A DNA stretch of 64,000 nt from Ursus arctos (GCF_023065955.2 NW_026622952.1:31978313-32042312); one strand, 5' to 3'. Positions 1 through 12,740 are shown, numbered from the stretch's first letter. Translations and numbers: made by a program. Notes: generated by a model not told the origin, from the letters alone.

Positions 1-192
1 GGCTCAGTTGGTTAAGCATCTGCCTTCGGCTCAGGTCATGATCCCAGGACCCCAGAGATCTAGCCTGCATTCAGCTCTCTGCTCAGCGGGGAGTCTGCTT
101 CTCACTCTGCCCCTCCCCCTGCTTGTGCGTGCAAGCTAGCTTTCATTCTCTCTCTGTGTCTCTCTCAAATAAATAAAATCTTAAAAAAAAAA
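1..192 (+). mobile_element. Can-SINE, cut by window start
   Basis: tRNA-Lys-derived carnivore SINE that enters from the left edge. The visible part begins at GGCTCAGTTGGTTAAGCATC, which covers the A-box region of the internal pol III promoter. It continues through the CT-rich body and ends in AATAAATAAAATCTT plus poly(A). The first 15-20 bases of the head lie outside the window. Body divergence suggests an older Can-SINE subfamily. Confidence 0.93.
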
Positions 193-315
193 GCAAACTG
201 TAAATTTCAAGTATTCCCCCCCCCCACATTTAAAAGATTTTATCAATTTCTGACCTAAATAAAAAGATTAGATGAAATTTTGGTTTTAAAAAACTGCTAG
301 CTGGCATAGATCTTT

Positions 316-316
316 A

Positions 317-372
<56 letters not shown>

Positions 373-388
373 AGGAAAGAAAAGAAAA
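316..388. repeat. (GAAA)n microsatellite
   Basis: About 18 tandem AAAG units, nearly perfect, with a GGAAA and an AAAAG interruption near the right end. It starts about 125 bp after the preceding SINE poly(A), so it is not simply that tail. Likely length-polymorphic. Confidence 0.95.
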
Positions 389-1574
389 ATTCACATGAAT
401 AAGCCATGATTAACTTTCAAACTTCTTAATGAGGAAGTGACATCCTTCTTAAGGGTATAATTTGTGCATTCTTCCAAATTCTTAACTTACTCTTTGATTT
501 TTCTCTGAAGAAATAGGCAGATATTTTTGTATTTTTCTTTTTTTCTGTGGCATCTGAAATTTGTCAGCAAATCTCTACATCATTGATTGACATACTGGCT
601 TTGGTGAGAGCCAAGAGTTTGTTTAGTAATTAAAAGAAATATCATGAAATTATGAAGTGAACCTACACACACATAAGAAACTATAGCAAAGGAGGGCTAG
701 CAAACTTCCCTCATGTAATTAGTTGTAATTAATGGTAATGTAAAATATATTCTGTATAGATTTTCTGTGAGATAGTGATGTGAAAACAATGTGTATAGGA
801 TGAAGTTATTTGCATTGTTCAGAATTCAATCTACATCAACCTACTCACTTTCTTCTTTCATACAGACACAGTATATGCCATTCTTTTAGTTTACCTTGAA
901 AGAATAATCCAAAATCTTACAAATATTTCCTGTCTAAAATATGAGTCTGGATGAGTGCAGTGCTAATTAGATTCATTTATTTTAACATGAATGACATCAG
1001 ATTAGATAGAATCACCTTACTTAGATATGGATTTAAACTGCTCAATGTATAAACATTTTTATGAATTTACATTTTGTTTTATATCTTCCTTAACATTTAC
1101 TCTTCGAAAATCAGGAATTTTAAAATATTATATGTTATAGAAATATATATTATATACAAATATGTACATAATATGGATATTTAATATTATATATATTATT
1201 CCTCATTTTTGTGGAAACCTCAAAAATGCAGAATATATTTGAGTATATTTATTTTCTAGAAGTCATGTAAATATCTCATTTTTATTTCCCATGTATATTC
1301 TGTAATGCCTTAACTCAGAAATTCAGCATTAACATGTTCACATTTATATCTTTATTATTTAATCTAATGTGAATATGATACTTCATAAGATCCAAGCATT
1401 TTCAAGTTTTATTCAGTATTTTTTCTTATTAGCTAAAAAAATCATCACATATCCATACAGTGTACTTTTAAAAATGAAAGTGTTGCCTGTCATGTGTTAT
1501 ATATTATGAGATTTCCTACTAAGTTAGTTAAAAACCATTTCATTTTCTGTCATAAACAGTTCAGTCACAAAATA
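389..1574. other. Unassigned AT-rich DNA
   Basis: No coding frame or recognisable repeat family. Positions 1125-1200 are a cryptically simple run of TATA/ATAT words. Confidence 0.5.
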
Positions 1575-1805
1575 GTGTAATTTAATGGAAAGAATATGGA
1601 ATTAACATTGTCATGAAACTGACTTGACTTTATTAGCCGGTATATGACTTCGAGCAAATCACTTAGTGCTCCTTTAGCCTCATTTCCCTAATACGCAATA
1701 TGAAGTTAACAGTGATTCTTCTTATTTCATATATGAATGAAAAATTGATATATGTTGTTGACCTGGCATATCATGACTAATTAATAGATGGTAGTTACTA
1801 TTATT
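1575..1805 (+). mobile_element. MIR SINE (ancient)
   Basis: The order of segments matches the mammalian MIR consensus: a 'tatgacttcgagcaaatcactta' type core near 1645, then 'cctcatttccctaata', then an 'agatggtagttactattatt' tail. It is strongly decayed, as expected for a pre-eutherian repeat. A short (GTT)n run (1807-1823) follows the tail. Boundaries are approximate. Confidence 0.65.
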
Positions 1806-1823
1806 TTGTTGTTGTTGTTGTTA

Positions 1824-3300
1824 CTATTGTGCAAAATTGTGTATTCTATTTTAACCAAACATTTAGTGCCTCGTGTTTTGCATTTCGGTGGGTGTGACTG
1901 GGGCGGACACTTTTCTAGATAGCAGTGACTTCCCCTGAGGAGTCAGTAGGATGCTGGGGGGAAGTGGACAGTAGGATGCTGCATATTGAATCCCAAAATA
2001 GAAGTCAGAATGCAGGTTCATTTTTAACCATTATTTGTGGTTTTAGTGGTGGCATGGTTCCCAGATATGCTTACCAAAATATAATGAAGCCAAAATGTAG
2101 ATGTTTTAGTTGAATATTCTGGGAATTTAAATACCATTGAGAACATTGTTACAAGCAGACGATATACTGTGTCCATCTATCAGGCAGACAGCTTGCAAAT
2201 ATGTCCTGGAAATCTGATCTCTTTCTTCCATGTGAATTTACATTATTATGGTATTAGAGGCTTCTAATTTTAAAATTCTGTGAAAATTACTTATTTGTTT
2301 CCACACATTACAGATTTTTTAATAAACTATGGATACTAACTTCAGAAAATTTAACACAGAAGAATACTACTGGGCCACATTAAGACACTTACCCATATGG
2401 CTCGATAAATAAATGTTGAAATTAAGTAACAACTAACAAGTAACACTAAATGTTGGCTAATCAAGTCAAGTCATTTTTAAATAATTTGTTTTGAACTAAT
2501 CAAATGAGGAAGGATTGGCAATGTATGCCTAGTGGCAAAAAGTATCTCATCTTGTACATGATCCTGTCAACAATTACTTGTACAAAAAGCCTAGGTCGAG
2601 TAATAGCTGCACAAAGCATCAAAGGACACATCAGAGAGTATTTGGTTTATAATGTGATTCAGAACCTACTGTGCTTTTTGTTTTTGTTTTGGTTTGGCTT
2701 GTTTATTTTTGGTCAGAGAAGGCAAATCTAAATATGGCGTAGGGGGGAAAGTTTATGTCCTGGCAAGAGCCTTATTCTTTGTCAGCACATGGAATTTTAA
2801 GAGCCATTTTGCTGGTGGGTGGCCCAGGAATCCAGGAGCCACTAGGGTTCTACCACCAGCCATTCCTGTGGAGCAGTGAGATGTCCCCTGAGAACAGAAG
2901 AGGATGCTGAGGGGTAGACCACTTGAGAACAGCAAAATAGACCTGACTTTCATTGATTGCTTTCCATAAGCTAAAAGACAGGGCTAGAGCACAAATTGTG
3001 AGTGAGAATGTGAGGCTATAAGGAAAAGGACATGGATGTTGAATGGAAGAATCCTTATCTTCTTCTCTCCACCTTTTCTGCACTTGATTCCAAGCTTATA
3101 ATTTTGCATTGTCCAGCAGGTAACCAGGTAGATTATAACGTTGTTGTCAAAGCTTACAATGCAATTGACAACCACTTTGAAGTAGAATCGAAATACCAGT
3201 TTAAAAAATTGTTTCAAAATTTTGCAGGACTTGATTGCAATTTTGTGAAATTTTGGATAATGGCATCCTTTTTCTTTCTTCTTTTTTTTGCCTCAATATT
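1824..3300. other. Unassigned non-coding DNA
   Basis: Open frames here reach 90 codons (3032-3304) but overlap one another on both strands. They have no recognisable domain and no splice-site context that would favour an exon. No repeat family assigned. Confidence 0.45.
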
Positions 3301-3478
3301 TTAAGATTTTATTTATTTTAGAGAGAGAGCGTAAGAGCAGGAGCAGCAACATGAGCAGGAGGGCGGCGGGGGGCGGGGGGGAGCAGGGAGCCTGACAGAG
3401 GGCTCGACCCCAGGACCCTGGCATCATGACCTGAGCCGAAGGCAGACACTTAACCAACTGAGCCACCCAGGGAGCCCT
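3301..3478 (-). mobile_element. Can-SINE, reverse orientation
   Basis: Starts with AAGATTTTATTTATTTTAGAGAGAG, the complement of the tail. It ends with the complement of the head, ACTTAACCAACTGAGCCACCC. A G-rich patch (3361-3381) sits in the body. The 69-residue frame 3293-3502 is SINE-derived and not a gene. Confidence 0.95.
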
Positions 3479-3778
3479 CAACATTTCTGATAGCACTGTC
3501 ATTGGTCTCTAATAGTCTTGAAAAGGAGTGCTTAAATGGATTCAACTTTAATATCAGTAAATTTAGCCATCTAGAACTTGTAAATTTTCCAGCTAACCTA
3601 CAATGCCAAACTTAATGGAAACCAAAACAGAAGACCCTGAAAACCAACACATAGCTCCGTCATCAAGCAAGAAGAATTTCCATACACACTGTCTTGTTAG
3701 TTCATTGCACAAGGTTCGTTTAACATAGGGAGTTGAGGAATCAGTGACTATCGTCATTAGATCAGATGCAGAAACTCT
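3479..3778. other. Unassigned DNA
   Basis: About 300 bp of unique sequence between the SINE and old LINE pieces. Nothing recognised. Confidence 0.4.
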
Positions 3779-3828
3779 GTATTCATTCATTTGTCTGTTC
3801 ATTCAATAGTTCAACAAATACTTACTTT
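3779..3828 (-). mobile_element. L2/MIR 3' end fragment
   Basis: ATTCATTCATTTGTCTGTTCATTC...CAACAAATACTTA is the complement of the usual L2 tail (TATTTGTTGAATGAATGAAT). Short and decayed. Confidence 0.5.
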
Positions 3829-3900
3829 TATTTTTTTATTTGTGGTTGACCCACGGTGTTTAATTAGTTTCAGGTGTACAACCTAGTGATTTCTTGAATG
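3826..3900 (-). mobile_element. L1 3' UTR fragment
   Basis: Contains 'tagtttcaggtgtacaacct' followed by 'agtgatt', the same 3' UTR segment seen better preserved at 60180-60225. About 75 bp, truncated. Confidence 0.6.
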
Positions 3901-4446
3901 ACCTATAACTTAAAGGGACTGACTGTATGCTCCTGATTGCATAGAGGAAACAAATCCAAACAATGAGAAGAGAATCTTAATCAGTAACACAAATAACAAT
4001 TTTTAGTGAATATTTGAGTCAAGGGCATTGAATGGCAATTACAGACTCTCCTTTTTTTTCCTTTTTCCTGCAATTACAGACTCTTGGGCGCACGCACACA
4101 CACACTATTTCAGTCATCTGTTGGCCCCATTCAACAATTGAAAAAGCAACTTCATGGTATTTATACATAAAAATTCACATCCACAATACAGAGCGAAAGT
4201 AGGCAAAATCCATGAATAAAAGGGAGATGAAAAATACCTATCTTAAATGACCCAAGGTAATATAAGAAAGAATTCTGACTAGTCTCATAAATTTTAAAGC
4301 AAATATTATCTCCAAAATGTGGGAGCATAATGAAGTAATTTGAGGATTCAAAAAGATCTGAAACACAGAAGAAGGGAATGAAGATTAAAACAAATCAGTC
4401 TGGGGGAAATACTGAAAGAAATAATGTACAAATAATTCTAAAATAA
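3901..4446. other. Unassigned AT-rich DNA
   Basis: Unique-looking sequence with a short CA run at 4091-4104. No gene evidence. Confidence 0.4.
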
Positions 4447-4913
4447 GAACATTAGTGAAATGGAATATTACTCAGCCATAAAGAAGAATGAGATATTGTC
4501 ATTTGCTATAACAGGGATGGACCTAGAGGATATTATGCTAAGTGGAATGAGTTAGAGAAAGATTAATGCCATATGATTTCACTTATATATGGAATCTAAA
4601 AAAACTAAAAAATGAACAAACAAAAAGCAGAAATAGAACCATAAATACAGAAAACAAACTGCTGGTTGCCATAGGGGAAAGGAATGGGGAGATGACCAAA
4701 ATGGGTGAAGAGGAATGGGTGGTAAGGCTTCTAGTACTAGAATGAATAGGTCACTGAGGTGTAAGGTAGAGCATAGGGAACACAGTCAAAGATACTGTAA
4801 TAGCATTGTATGGTGACAGATGGTAGCATGTAGCATAATGTATAGAATTGTAAATCACTATGTTGTACACCTGAAGCTAATGTAACATTGTGTGTCAGCT
4901 ATACTTCAGTTTC
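4447..4913 (+). mobile_element. L1 end of ORF2 and 3' UTR
   Basis: Begins within the C-terminal part of ORF2 ('ggaatattactcagccataa', encoding the conserved EYYSAIKK-like stretch). It runs through 'ccatatgatttcacttatat' and the G-rich 3' UTR, and ends at 'gttgtacacctgaagctaat' and 'tatacttcagtttcaa'. This is the older L1MA/L1MB-like type. It is 5'-truncated with many substitutions and indels, hence inactive. No clear duplications. Confidence 0.85.
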
Positions 4914-5319
4914 AAAAGAGAAGTTACAGAGATAGATTTTTTCAATATTGCAATTTTTGCCTGGAACATGAATAATTTTTGAAATATTTATTAAAAATAA
5001 AATAGAAAACAATGTTAATACCAAAGTTACTAGAAAGAATATAAGAGATTATTCAAGATATTAACAGAGAACTAACATACACTAAAGGAGTTCACAGACA
5101 GAAAAGTGAATAGGTAAAAAGAAAAACTGAAGTTATAATTGAGAATACTCCTGAATGAAATTGTTGAATCTGTGTTCTTTTACCTAGGAATTTTTGTGTA
5201 GAATTATTATCGATATATAAACTGATCCTTGAAGTTTCTGGACAGCAGGGATTAACAGTTACATGATCAGGAAGGGAAAAAAAAAAGAAGTCATGCACTA
5301 GAGGCAAAGATGTTATTAA
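4914..5319. other. Unassigned AT-rich DNA
   Basis: No repeat or gene recognised in about 400 bp. Confidence 0.4.
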
Positions 5320-5334
5320 AAATCAGACCAAACA

Positions 5335-5530
5335 GGGGTGCCTCGGTGGCTCCTGGGACTCTTGGTTTCGGCTCAGGTCATGATCTCAGGGTTGTGGGAC
5401 TGAGGCTTGAGTGAGGATCGGTAAAGTCAACTTGAGATTCTTTCCCTTTCCCTCCTCCTCTGCCCCTCTCCTCACATCCTCCTGCCCATGCCTGCTCTCT
5501 CTCTCAAATAAATAAAATCTAAAAAAAAAA
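5335..5530 (+). mobile_element. Can-SINE with duplications
   Basis: GGGGTGCCTCGGTGGCTCCTGGGACTC head, CT-rich body, AATAAATAAAATCT and poly(A). The flanks AAATCAGACCAAACA (5320-5334) and AAATCAAACCAGACA (5531-5545) differ at two positions and are probably the target-site duplication. Relative to other copies the head lacks the GTTAAGC segment, so part of the A-box region is deleted. Confidence 0.93.
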
Positions 5531-5545
5531 AAATCAAACCAGACA

Positions 5546-8500
5546 AATCAGCCAATCAGACAGGAAGTGGGTTATCAATAGTTCAGACTACTGCTGACTG
5601 ACATTAGTTAGTAATTGTATTCAGAGCTAGAGATTTTGTTCTGGAGAGGCAGGTCTTCCATGTTGTTTATGCTTCAGACTGCCTCCCCTCGCAGTGACTA
5701 AGATTACAGGGGTGGCATTGGATGAGTTCTGCTGCTCCTATTCTCTGTGACAATCTTGGGGGCTCACAGGAAATGAATGCACCATATTGTGACTTTGGGA
5801 GGTGGGGGTGAGAGTGTTACAGCATTTGTACCTGAAGTTGCTTTTATTTGTTTAATAACTAAAACAACTCTATCTTGAAACTTTGTCGCTTTTATTACTA
5901 GATATTGAGTTTATTACCACTAAAACAACATAAAGAAGTCAGTAGCCTTAAAGAGTCTTTCCATTGGAAATCCTTTGCATTAAAGTCTGTTGGTTTGATT
6001 TTCACTGATGCCTAAGCTATGGGCAACCTTCCTCCTACAAAGGTTTGTTCCTCCCCCCACCCGTGCAAATTGTAGACCACTGAATCTGAAGATACCCTGA
6101 CACATTTTCTGTCTTTCTCCGGAGCTCATTGTAAAAATCATGATTATTTTACAAATTTCTTTAACAAATCTCTCACTCAGTTTCATTCAATGTTGAAATA
6201 TATATGTTTTGTTAAAAATAACATGAATATTCATAACTTAAGTGGATATAGAAGGATAAAATTGACTTCCCTATGACTGCTTCAACACTAAGAGTTAGTT
6301 TAACTCAGCAAAATACTCTAGATTGGTTGTATGAAAATCACTTAACTGGTAGAAAGAAAAAAGAGTGTATTTTCTACCTTTGTTAGTATCCTAAACGTAC
6401 TTATCTTGAATAGAAATATATGCGGTTGAGATCACTTGGAATGTGTAGAAATTCATTTCCCATCTTACTGGGAAAGCAAAAGGAGTAATATTTGGCATTG
6501 CTCAATGCATATTTCATATAATTTTGGTGGGCCTGATGATTTTTGCATCGTATATAAATTGCATTTCTAGAATTCTTTGTAGTTATTCAGTATTCAGAAA
6601 CTTACTGTGTTCGGTAAAATATTCTAGCATTTTCTTATTGTTTTACAAATTACATAGAAATTATGCCATTGTATTTAATAGTGAGACATTTAAATTTTTT
6701 TTTCAGACTTGAATGCAGCGATCATGTAAATTAGAGAAAGGAGATAAAAATAACCTCTGCATATTCTTCTCATGTGATATTTATTCTGGATGAAGCATTA
6801 AGATCACTCACAGAGGTGTGTCACTGTAAGTATTTTCTAATGGAATTAAAATACATATTTTTTGTGCGTTTCAGTGATGTAGTGTGTGGTACACTTTAAC
6901 AGAATTTACGAATAATGTATGTAGCGTAGGAGTTGTAATAAGCAGGATACTACAATTTCCCGAAACACTGCCTGGTAAGAGAATAGCTACTTGGGAAGAA
7001 AAAAGAAATATACTGGATTTAAAAGCTCTTCGGTTCTATAAATAAATAAATATTTGGGGTAAACAGATGTGAAGTGAGGGACAATATGACAATTGTTTAC
7101 TATGTCATGATGATCTTTGCCAGGATATATTTAGTAGTGTGGCAGTTTTCTGATGAGAAAGTAAAATAATTATAAATCCAGGCTGGGAAAAATGATAGTT
7201 CTTCCCACAAACAATCAATAAATTTTGAGTTATAAGATTAGAAAAATAGCAAATGAGCAACTTTTATAAGGCAGGATGCCTAAATGTTGGTGACATTTTT
7301 ACATCTATCAAACTATCAGTGATAATTGCCATGAGTTCCATTTTTCAGATATTTAATCTGGACCGTATTAAGTTATCAAATGCTCTTTACTGACCACATC
7401 TGCAGTGTAATCATACAGAAGTATTATGTCGATAAAGAATAAAGACAAACACAACCTAGCAAAAAGTTTGTCAGTGGACCTGAGGGCTTGGTTTGGTCAT
7501 ATACATGAAAAAACATATTTTCTACATAATATTCCACAGCTTTCTACTGTAATTCGTGAGCAGGTGCTATTATGATTGGTAAAGAGGATGAAATGATAGC
7601 CATTTTGCTGGCGGAGTAAAGGTCCGTCATTCTTGGGCTGCAATGTCTTTGATAGTCCCATGAATTACGTATAAGAACATAACGTCTGGGGGAGATTGTA
7701 TTCGATAATAAAACCTCCAGACAACCAGGGTTTCTTTAGGTTTTAAAATCACATGTAGATATCTCTAGTGATACTCAGAGCTCACCAGTAGGGTCTTCCC
7801 ATGCACTACAGATGGCTGCACATTTTAAATGTCCCCCCAGCATCTACTCAGATATGTCTTATGTTTTTATTTGTGCTGTTAACCCCAAAAATAACTGAGA
7901 TAATGAAAGATCTTTTTAAATATTCTGTGACATACATTTTTTTTTCTAAAACTGAATCCATAATTCGGAAAGTGCTTATGATTGAAACCACTTATATTTC
8001 ATTTGGTTATTCATAATTCCAGAGGTATTTCACATAATGGAGTGATAGCTTAGATTTTTCACATCAAAATTTGAAAATTTTATTCGTAGCAATAGTTTAC
8101 ATTGTTCCTAGACTTGGGGTAATGGATCTGCTTCATATTTTAAATGGGTAAGTAAACGTTTTAAAATCAGTCTTAAGAGTTGTTTCCTTTAGCTAAGTCT
8201 AATAAGTTTTATTCTCTCATTGTCACATAAAAATATGTATTCACAATATGACTGAGTGATGAAACTGATTTGAAACCAAATACCCTTTGCAACAAAATCA
8301 AACTTTACTAAATATGTTACTTGTTCTATTGAAGAAGGAATTCAAAGACATTCAATTTTAATGTCTTCTGTAATATAATTTTTCTAAGTTAGAGTCATAG
8401 AAAAATTTTCATGAAAGTAAATATTACTGTAAAATATAGAGACTACTTGGAAGCAAAGTATTTTTAATTAACATTGTTGGTGACTTGCAACTGAGAGAAA

Positions 8501-9744
8501 TCTGTGAGTTGCTTTAAAGCTATTAATCTTCTCCCAAAATGTCCTAGGCCATCTATCAGAACCATGTTGTCAAATACAGATTTGCAGAAATAATACTCAG
8601 TGTCACTTAAGGCTAAGTGATACTCGAAACCATACAGTTTAACACACTTAAATTGGTTAACACAATGTTCAGTCTATAAAATTTCCTTTGATCTAATCAT
8701 TTTATTATATTTTTGTATCGATGTACACACATGTGTTTTTCAATAACTATGATTAGAAGGATGAATACGTAGAAGTTTGTTTCTATCAAGAAGGCAGCCT
8801 GATGTAAGAAATTCTTTTTACTAAGCAAAACGTATCAAGCCCTCTAGTGGTATTAATATATAAAATATTTCATTGTGATGTTTACTTAATAAGAGCAGTT
8901 GTTTTTGTTTGTTTGTTCTTGAAGTATAGGTATTTAACATTCTCTTGACATTAGCTTTTTGCAAATTCCTCTTTGCTCTGTTTGGCAGATAATCTGTACT
9001 GTACTTGAGGTGATTTTTCTAACTTTACCTTGGGATAAAATTTTTAAATGCATAGACTTAAGATTAAAGTAATAAATAGCCCAGTAGGTGATAAATCACA
9101 TTTTTTTGAAACCGTTGCTTTTGTCCTTAAGTCTAATATTAGAAGGTATTTATAGTTTTCCATATGCATGACGATAGCCTGATGATAATAATAATAATAA
9201 TGAGTTTTTAAGGGAAAAACTGCATCATGTAAGAACTTAGAAAAGATCTTCATTTAAATAATCAACACAGTGAAAAGTATACCATGACTCACTCTTTGTA
9301 ATTCTCACTGAGATCTTTCATTCTTTCATACTATTTAAAGTCTAAAGGAAATGGTCTTATTCATACTTAGGGATTTTTCCATCAAGCTTTTTTTTTTTTT
9401 TTCTTTTAATTTTGGCTCTTACTATCAAAGGCCTGCATTTAGGAGCTTTCATTGGCAGATCTACAAAGTGCGTTTCAATTATTAAGGCACAGGTTTTAAC
9501 TTCCTGCCAGCAGGATTTGTATTTCTTTCTTAAAAAAGAAAAAAAGTATTAATGCTCGATACGTAGCCAGAGGAAACTGAGGAATACCAAGCAGTAAAAA
9601 TGGAAAAATAATATGGAAAAGGCTGAGATGCAAAGAGGAGTCTCAGAGACCATCTGTTCTCAAAGATGAATTCCTTGATGCCCTTTTATTTCAACTTTGT
9701 TTTAGACTCTGAAATTAGACCCGGAGTGGAGCCGCCAAATACAC
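5546..9744. other. 4.2 kb of repeat-poor unique DNA
   Basis: No SINE or young LINE for about 4.2 kb. Minor features are an (ATA)n run at 9183-9202 and a T-run at 9389-9402. Open frames are short and overlap on both strands. It could be an intron or intergenic; no exon can be supported. Confidence 0.45.
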
Positions 9745-9850
9745 TGTGGTACAAGGTGCTGTGCTAGGTTTTTGAAGGTCTCCCTCACCTCTCAGAATCA
9801 TACGATGTTCTTTACTGTGAGGTGGGAGCCCTCATCGTCCTGCCTTATCT
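9745..9850 (-). mobile_element. MIR fragment, probable
   Basis: 'aaggtgctgtgctaggtttt' through 'actgtgaggtgggagccctc' parallels the complement of the MIR core (CACTGTGCTAAG...CTATGAGGTAGGTACTATTA). Decayed, limits approximate. Confidence 0.45.
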
Positions 9851-11106
9851 GTCCCATGGGCACTGCTTGGCTGATGACCATTCTTTTGGAAACATGTTTA
9901 TGGTCCCTGTTCCTCACCAAGGGATTCACACACGTGAAGGTGCACCCCCTATCTCTTTTTCTCCCTGTTTGTGCCCCCTTGTTCTTAGAAGTCTCCAAAT
10001 AAAACTGATTTAAAACAGGGTATTAAATCCTGTCAGCCAATGTATCTACTCTTCCTCTGTCTAAATCTAGATGATTTTAAGTCTGTGGTGATCGAGAGAT
10101 ATATTCTTAAATCTTTAGCCTTCACTCTGAAATAAGTTCATTTGGAAACTTGAAGAAGCTAATGTTTCAGACTTGTGTGACCCAAGCGCATATATTTACA
10201 CTTCTGCTTTCAGATTATTCTAATTTTTTTCTCCAGCCGCTTAGGTTTGGAGTAGCACCATAATGGGTGATTTAGGGACATCACAGACACCGGCTCCAAA
10301 AAGGGAACACAAAAAGCAGAATATTCTGGAAGTTGGTGTATTTCCAGATTCAACCCTGTATAATATACAGCACTATGGAAGTTTGATTTTTAAACTAGGA
10401 GTCAGTATTGCCTTGTCACCACCCTGAACTATGCCCTCAGGTCATATAGAATTCCAGGTCCATAATATATCCATGAACAAATTATGTTATGAAATCTCTA
10501 AGATGTCTTGTAGTTTAAGAGTGTCCTGTTTCTAAATCATGGAAGCACTCAAAGATATCTTCCTATGAGGTGAAAGGTAGCAAAAAAAAAAATTGTATTT
10601 CAGGATATTTTCCTTTTGCAGTCTCCCCTTCCTTAGTCTCTTCCTTAGTTGTCAGGAGTTGGGCTGAGCTGGAGAAAGCTGAGCTGTCAGGTGTCTGAGT
10701 AGTCAATTAAGACAGTAAGCCAAAATGAAAGTAACAGCCAAGCCTTTAATCACTTGCTGGGATAATATAAGCAGGAAGCTAATTTGGAGAAAGCCCTGAC
10801 TCCTCCTTTATTCATTTCCCTTCATGCAACACGCTGGTTGGGAGTCAGGTGGATCAGTGCAGATGTGGGGCTCATTTATGCCGATGAGAACTCTGAATGA
10901 AAAGCTCTGTCAGTTTTGAGGACCAGGGTGCTGGGGAGGTAAAGGAGGTAGAGCTAGGAGCGGGAGGTACTGAGTCAGAGTGGCGAGCTGTGTGTTCAAG
11001 GTTCCTCCATAAGGAGGTCACAGCAGAGCCTCCTGAGGAAGGTAAAGAGGTTTCTGGTTGAAGATGTATGGTCTAGGAATGTGGATGTGTAAGAGCAAGG
11101 CTGGCC

Positions 11107-11108
<2 letters not shown>
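9851..11108. other. Unassigned DNA
   Basis: No gene recognised. The 10900-11100 part is G-rich compared with its surroundings but has no identified family. Confidence 0.4.

Positions 11109-11148
<40 letters not shown>
11109..11148. repeat. (GT)20 microsatellite
   Basis: Uninterrupted GT dinucleotide run of 40 bp. Read on the other strand it produces a Thr-His repeat inside the 114-codon frame 10996-11340, which is therefore spurious. Confidence 0.97.
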
Positions 11149-11150
<2 letters not shown>

Positions 11151-11420
11151 TGAAACTCCCTAGAGAGAGTGCAGCCCACCAGCTGTGCATCCAGTCAAGT
11201 GGGAAAATGGCAACTCTCCCCTTTGAGGCCCACCCGGAAATGCCCACATAATTGCCTATGGTCAGGCCTGAAAAATCACACATAGGCTCTGATCTGGAGT
11301 GAAATTCTCCATTGGTCATCATCTTACTTGCTTTAATCACCTTGAGTTTAAATTAGGGAGCAAAAGCCAATACAATTGGTCTTTTATTTAGAACACTGTG
11401 TCACATTGCCTTACTCAGTC

Positions 11421-11560
11421 AATTTCAACATATAGGAGCCCTTGCTCTGGGCTTGGTGTGAAGTGCTAGTTATACGAAGATAAGCCCCCAACTTCAAGGA
11501 GCACGGTGTCTACTGGGGAGTCCAGGGGGGAATATTTATAAACTATTACAGCAGTATTGC
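11421..11560 (+). mobile_element. L2-like fragment, probable
   Basis: 'cttgctctgggcttggtgtg' followed by 'caaggagcacggtgtctact' and 'ggggag' follows the order of the L2 3' region (GTGCTGGG...CTCATGGAGCTTACATTCTAGTGGGG). Highly decayed. Confidence 0.4.
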
Positions 11561-11572
11561 AGTGTTGCTTAA

Positions 11573-11765
11573 TATATGCCAGCCTTGCTCAAAATGCTCT
11601 GCTTTATCCTCACAGAACTCTATTACTTATGTACTATGGTTGTCTTCCATTTTGTGGATGTGAGGCAGCCATTAAGGAAGGTTAAGAGAGGTTAAATAAC
11701 CTGTCTGCGGGTGAGTGGTAAAGCTGAGTCTAGAGGCCACACGCGTAACCACTGCATTTTACTTC
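11573..11765 (-). mobile_element. MIR SINE
   Basis: Complement orientation of MIR: 'cttcca' and 'ttttgtggatgtgaggcag', then 'ggttaagagaggttaaataacctg', 'tgagtggtaaagctgagtct', and 'gtaaccactgcat' near the head. Good segment order and moderate identity. Confidence 0.7.
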
Positions 11766-12740
11766 TATTTAAATATATCTGAAGACTAGAGACATGCGTG
11801 ACATGTTAGGAGGGAACTGAAAAGAGGCACTAGGTTTCCATGGGCAGTAGCGAGTATTACCAGATTGAGTGGACCTGGGGTGTGTGGTGGAGTGGGGGCT
11901 GGATTTAAGCAGGGGGGAGACCATGATGAGTGCTGCGAACTACAGCAGTTTGGTGTCTCAGAAAATAAATTGAACAGCAATACAACAGAGGCTGAGAATG
12001 TAGGGAAGGGATGGATAGAGACATGATGGATATGTGAAGGTGACAAGATCACAAGGAGCTGACGTACTGTTTTATATCGGGTGTTTGTGAGCTAGAGCTA
12101 GGGAGAGGAGAACCAAGAAAGTGGCCTCTATGTTGTTCCATTTTGGTTGGATGCTGCCGTCTCATACTGAGGTAATGACATAGGAGGTTTATGAAAATGG
12201 TATGTCTGGCCTTGGGCATCTTGAGCATGTGCCTGTTGAACTCCCAGGTGAAGGTAGTTTGTGGGCACTTAACAATGTGAGTCAGCTGATGAATTGTCGA
12301 ACACTGCATCTGAGACTAATGATGTACTAGATGTTGGTTAATCGAATTTAAATTTAAAAAATGTGAGTCAATGATAGGACGAGAAATGGAACCCCAAGGA
12401 GCATGATACCTAATGAGAAGGTGGAGAAAAGGGAGCCCCCAAATGCGGCATCCGAGGAAAGGTCAGAAGGGGCGACACAAGGGGAACCAGTAAAGTCATT
12501 GTGGCCTGAGTTATAAAGAGAAGTCAGGGATGATGGAGAGCTCACTGCAAAAGAGAGATCAGTGAAGATCAAAGCTGACCTGATCCTTGAAACTGATAGG
12601 CCCCAGGTTTCCGCCGTTTGAAAGGGCAGGATTAGGGGAGCAGTGAGGCCAAGGCCAGGTGGCAGTGATTGAAGAGTGATTAGAAGATAAAGGGACAGAA
12701 GCGGTTTAGGTGAGAAGTGAAGGAGATGATGGAATTAAGG
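11766..12740. repeat. Ancient purine-rich repeat, family unknown
   Basis: G/A-rich sequence with phrases such as 'gaaccagtaaagtcattgtg' and 'aaggccaggtggcagtgatt'. These recall a long, ancient purine-rich mammalian repeat I cannot name with certainty. A similar style appears at 47400-48160. It is interrupted at 12285-12359 by a tiny L1 tail. Frames on the minus strand (11786-12052, 12049-12309, 12354-12572) are incidental. Confidence 0.3.
12285..12359 (+). mobile_element. 75-bp 5'-truncated L1 tail
   Basis: 'gatgaattgtcgaacactgc' ... 'ctaatgatgtactagatgtt' ... 'cgaatttaaatttaaa' is the extreme 3' end of a carnivore L1. Perfect 11-bp duplications AATGTGAGTCA flank it (12274-12284 and 12360-12370). 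That identifies it as a complete, very short insertion and not a remnant of a longer one. Confidence 0.85.

Noticed and set aside
1..192. Possible tRNA-Lys gene in the SINE heads
   Set aside because: The heads retain tRNA-like A/B-box sequence but are diverged, lack a credible acceptor stem and run into the SINE body.
10996..11340. 114-codon minus-strand frame
   Set aside because: Its centre is the translated GT/CA microsatellite (Thr-His repeats). No domain or splice context.
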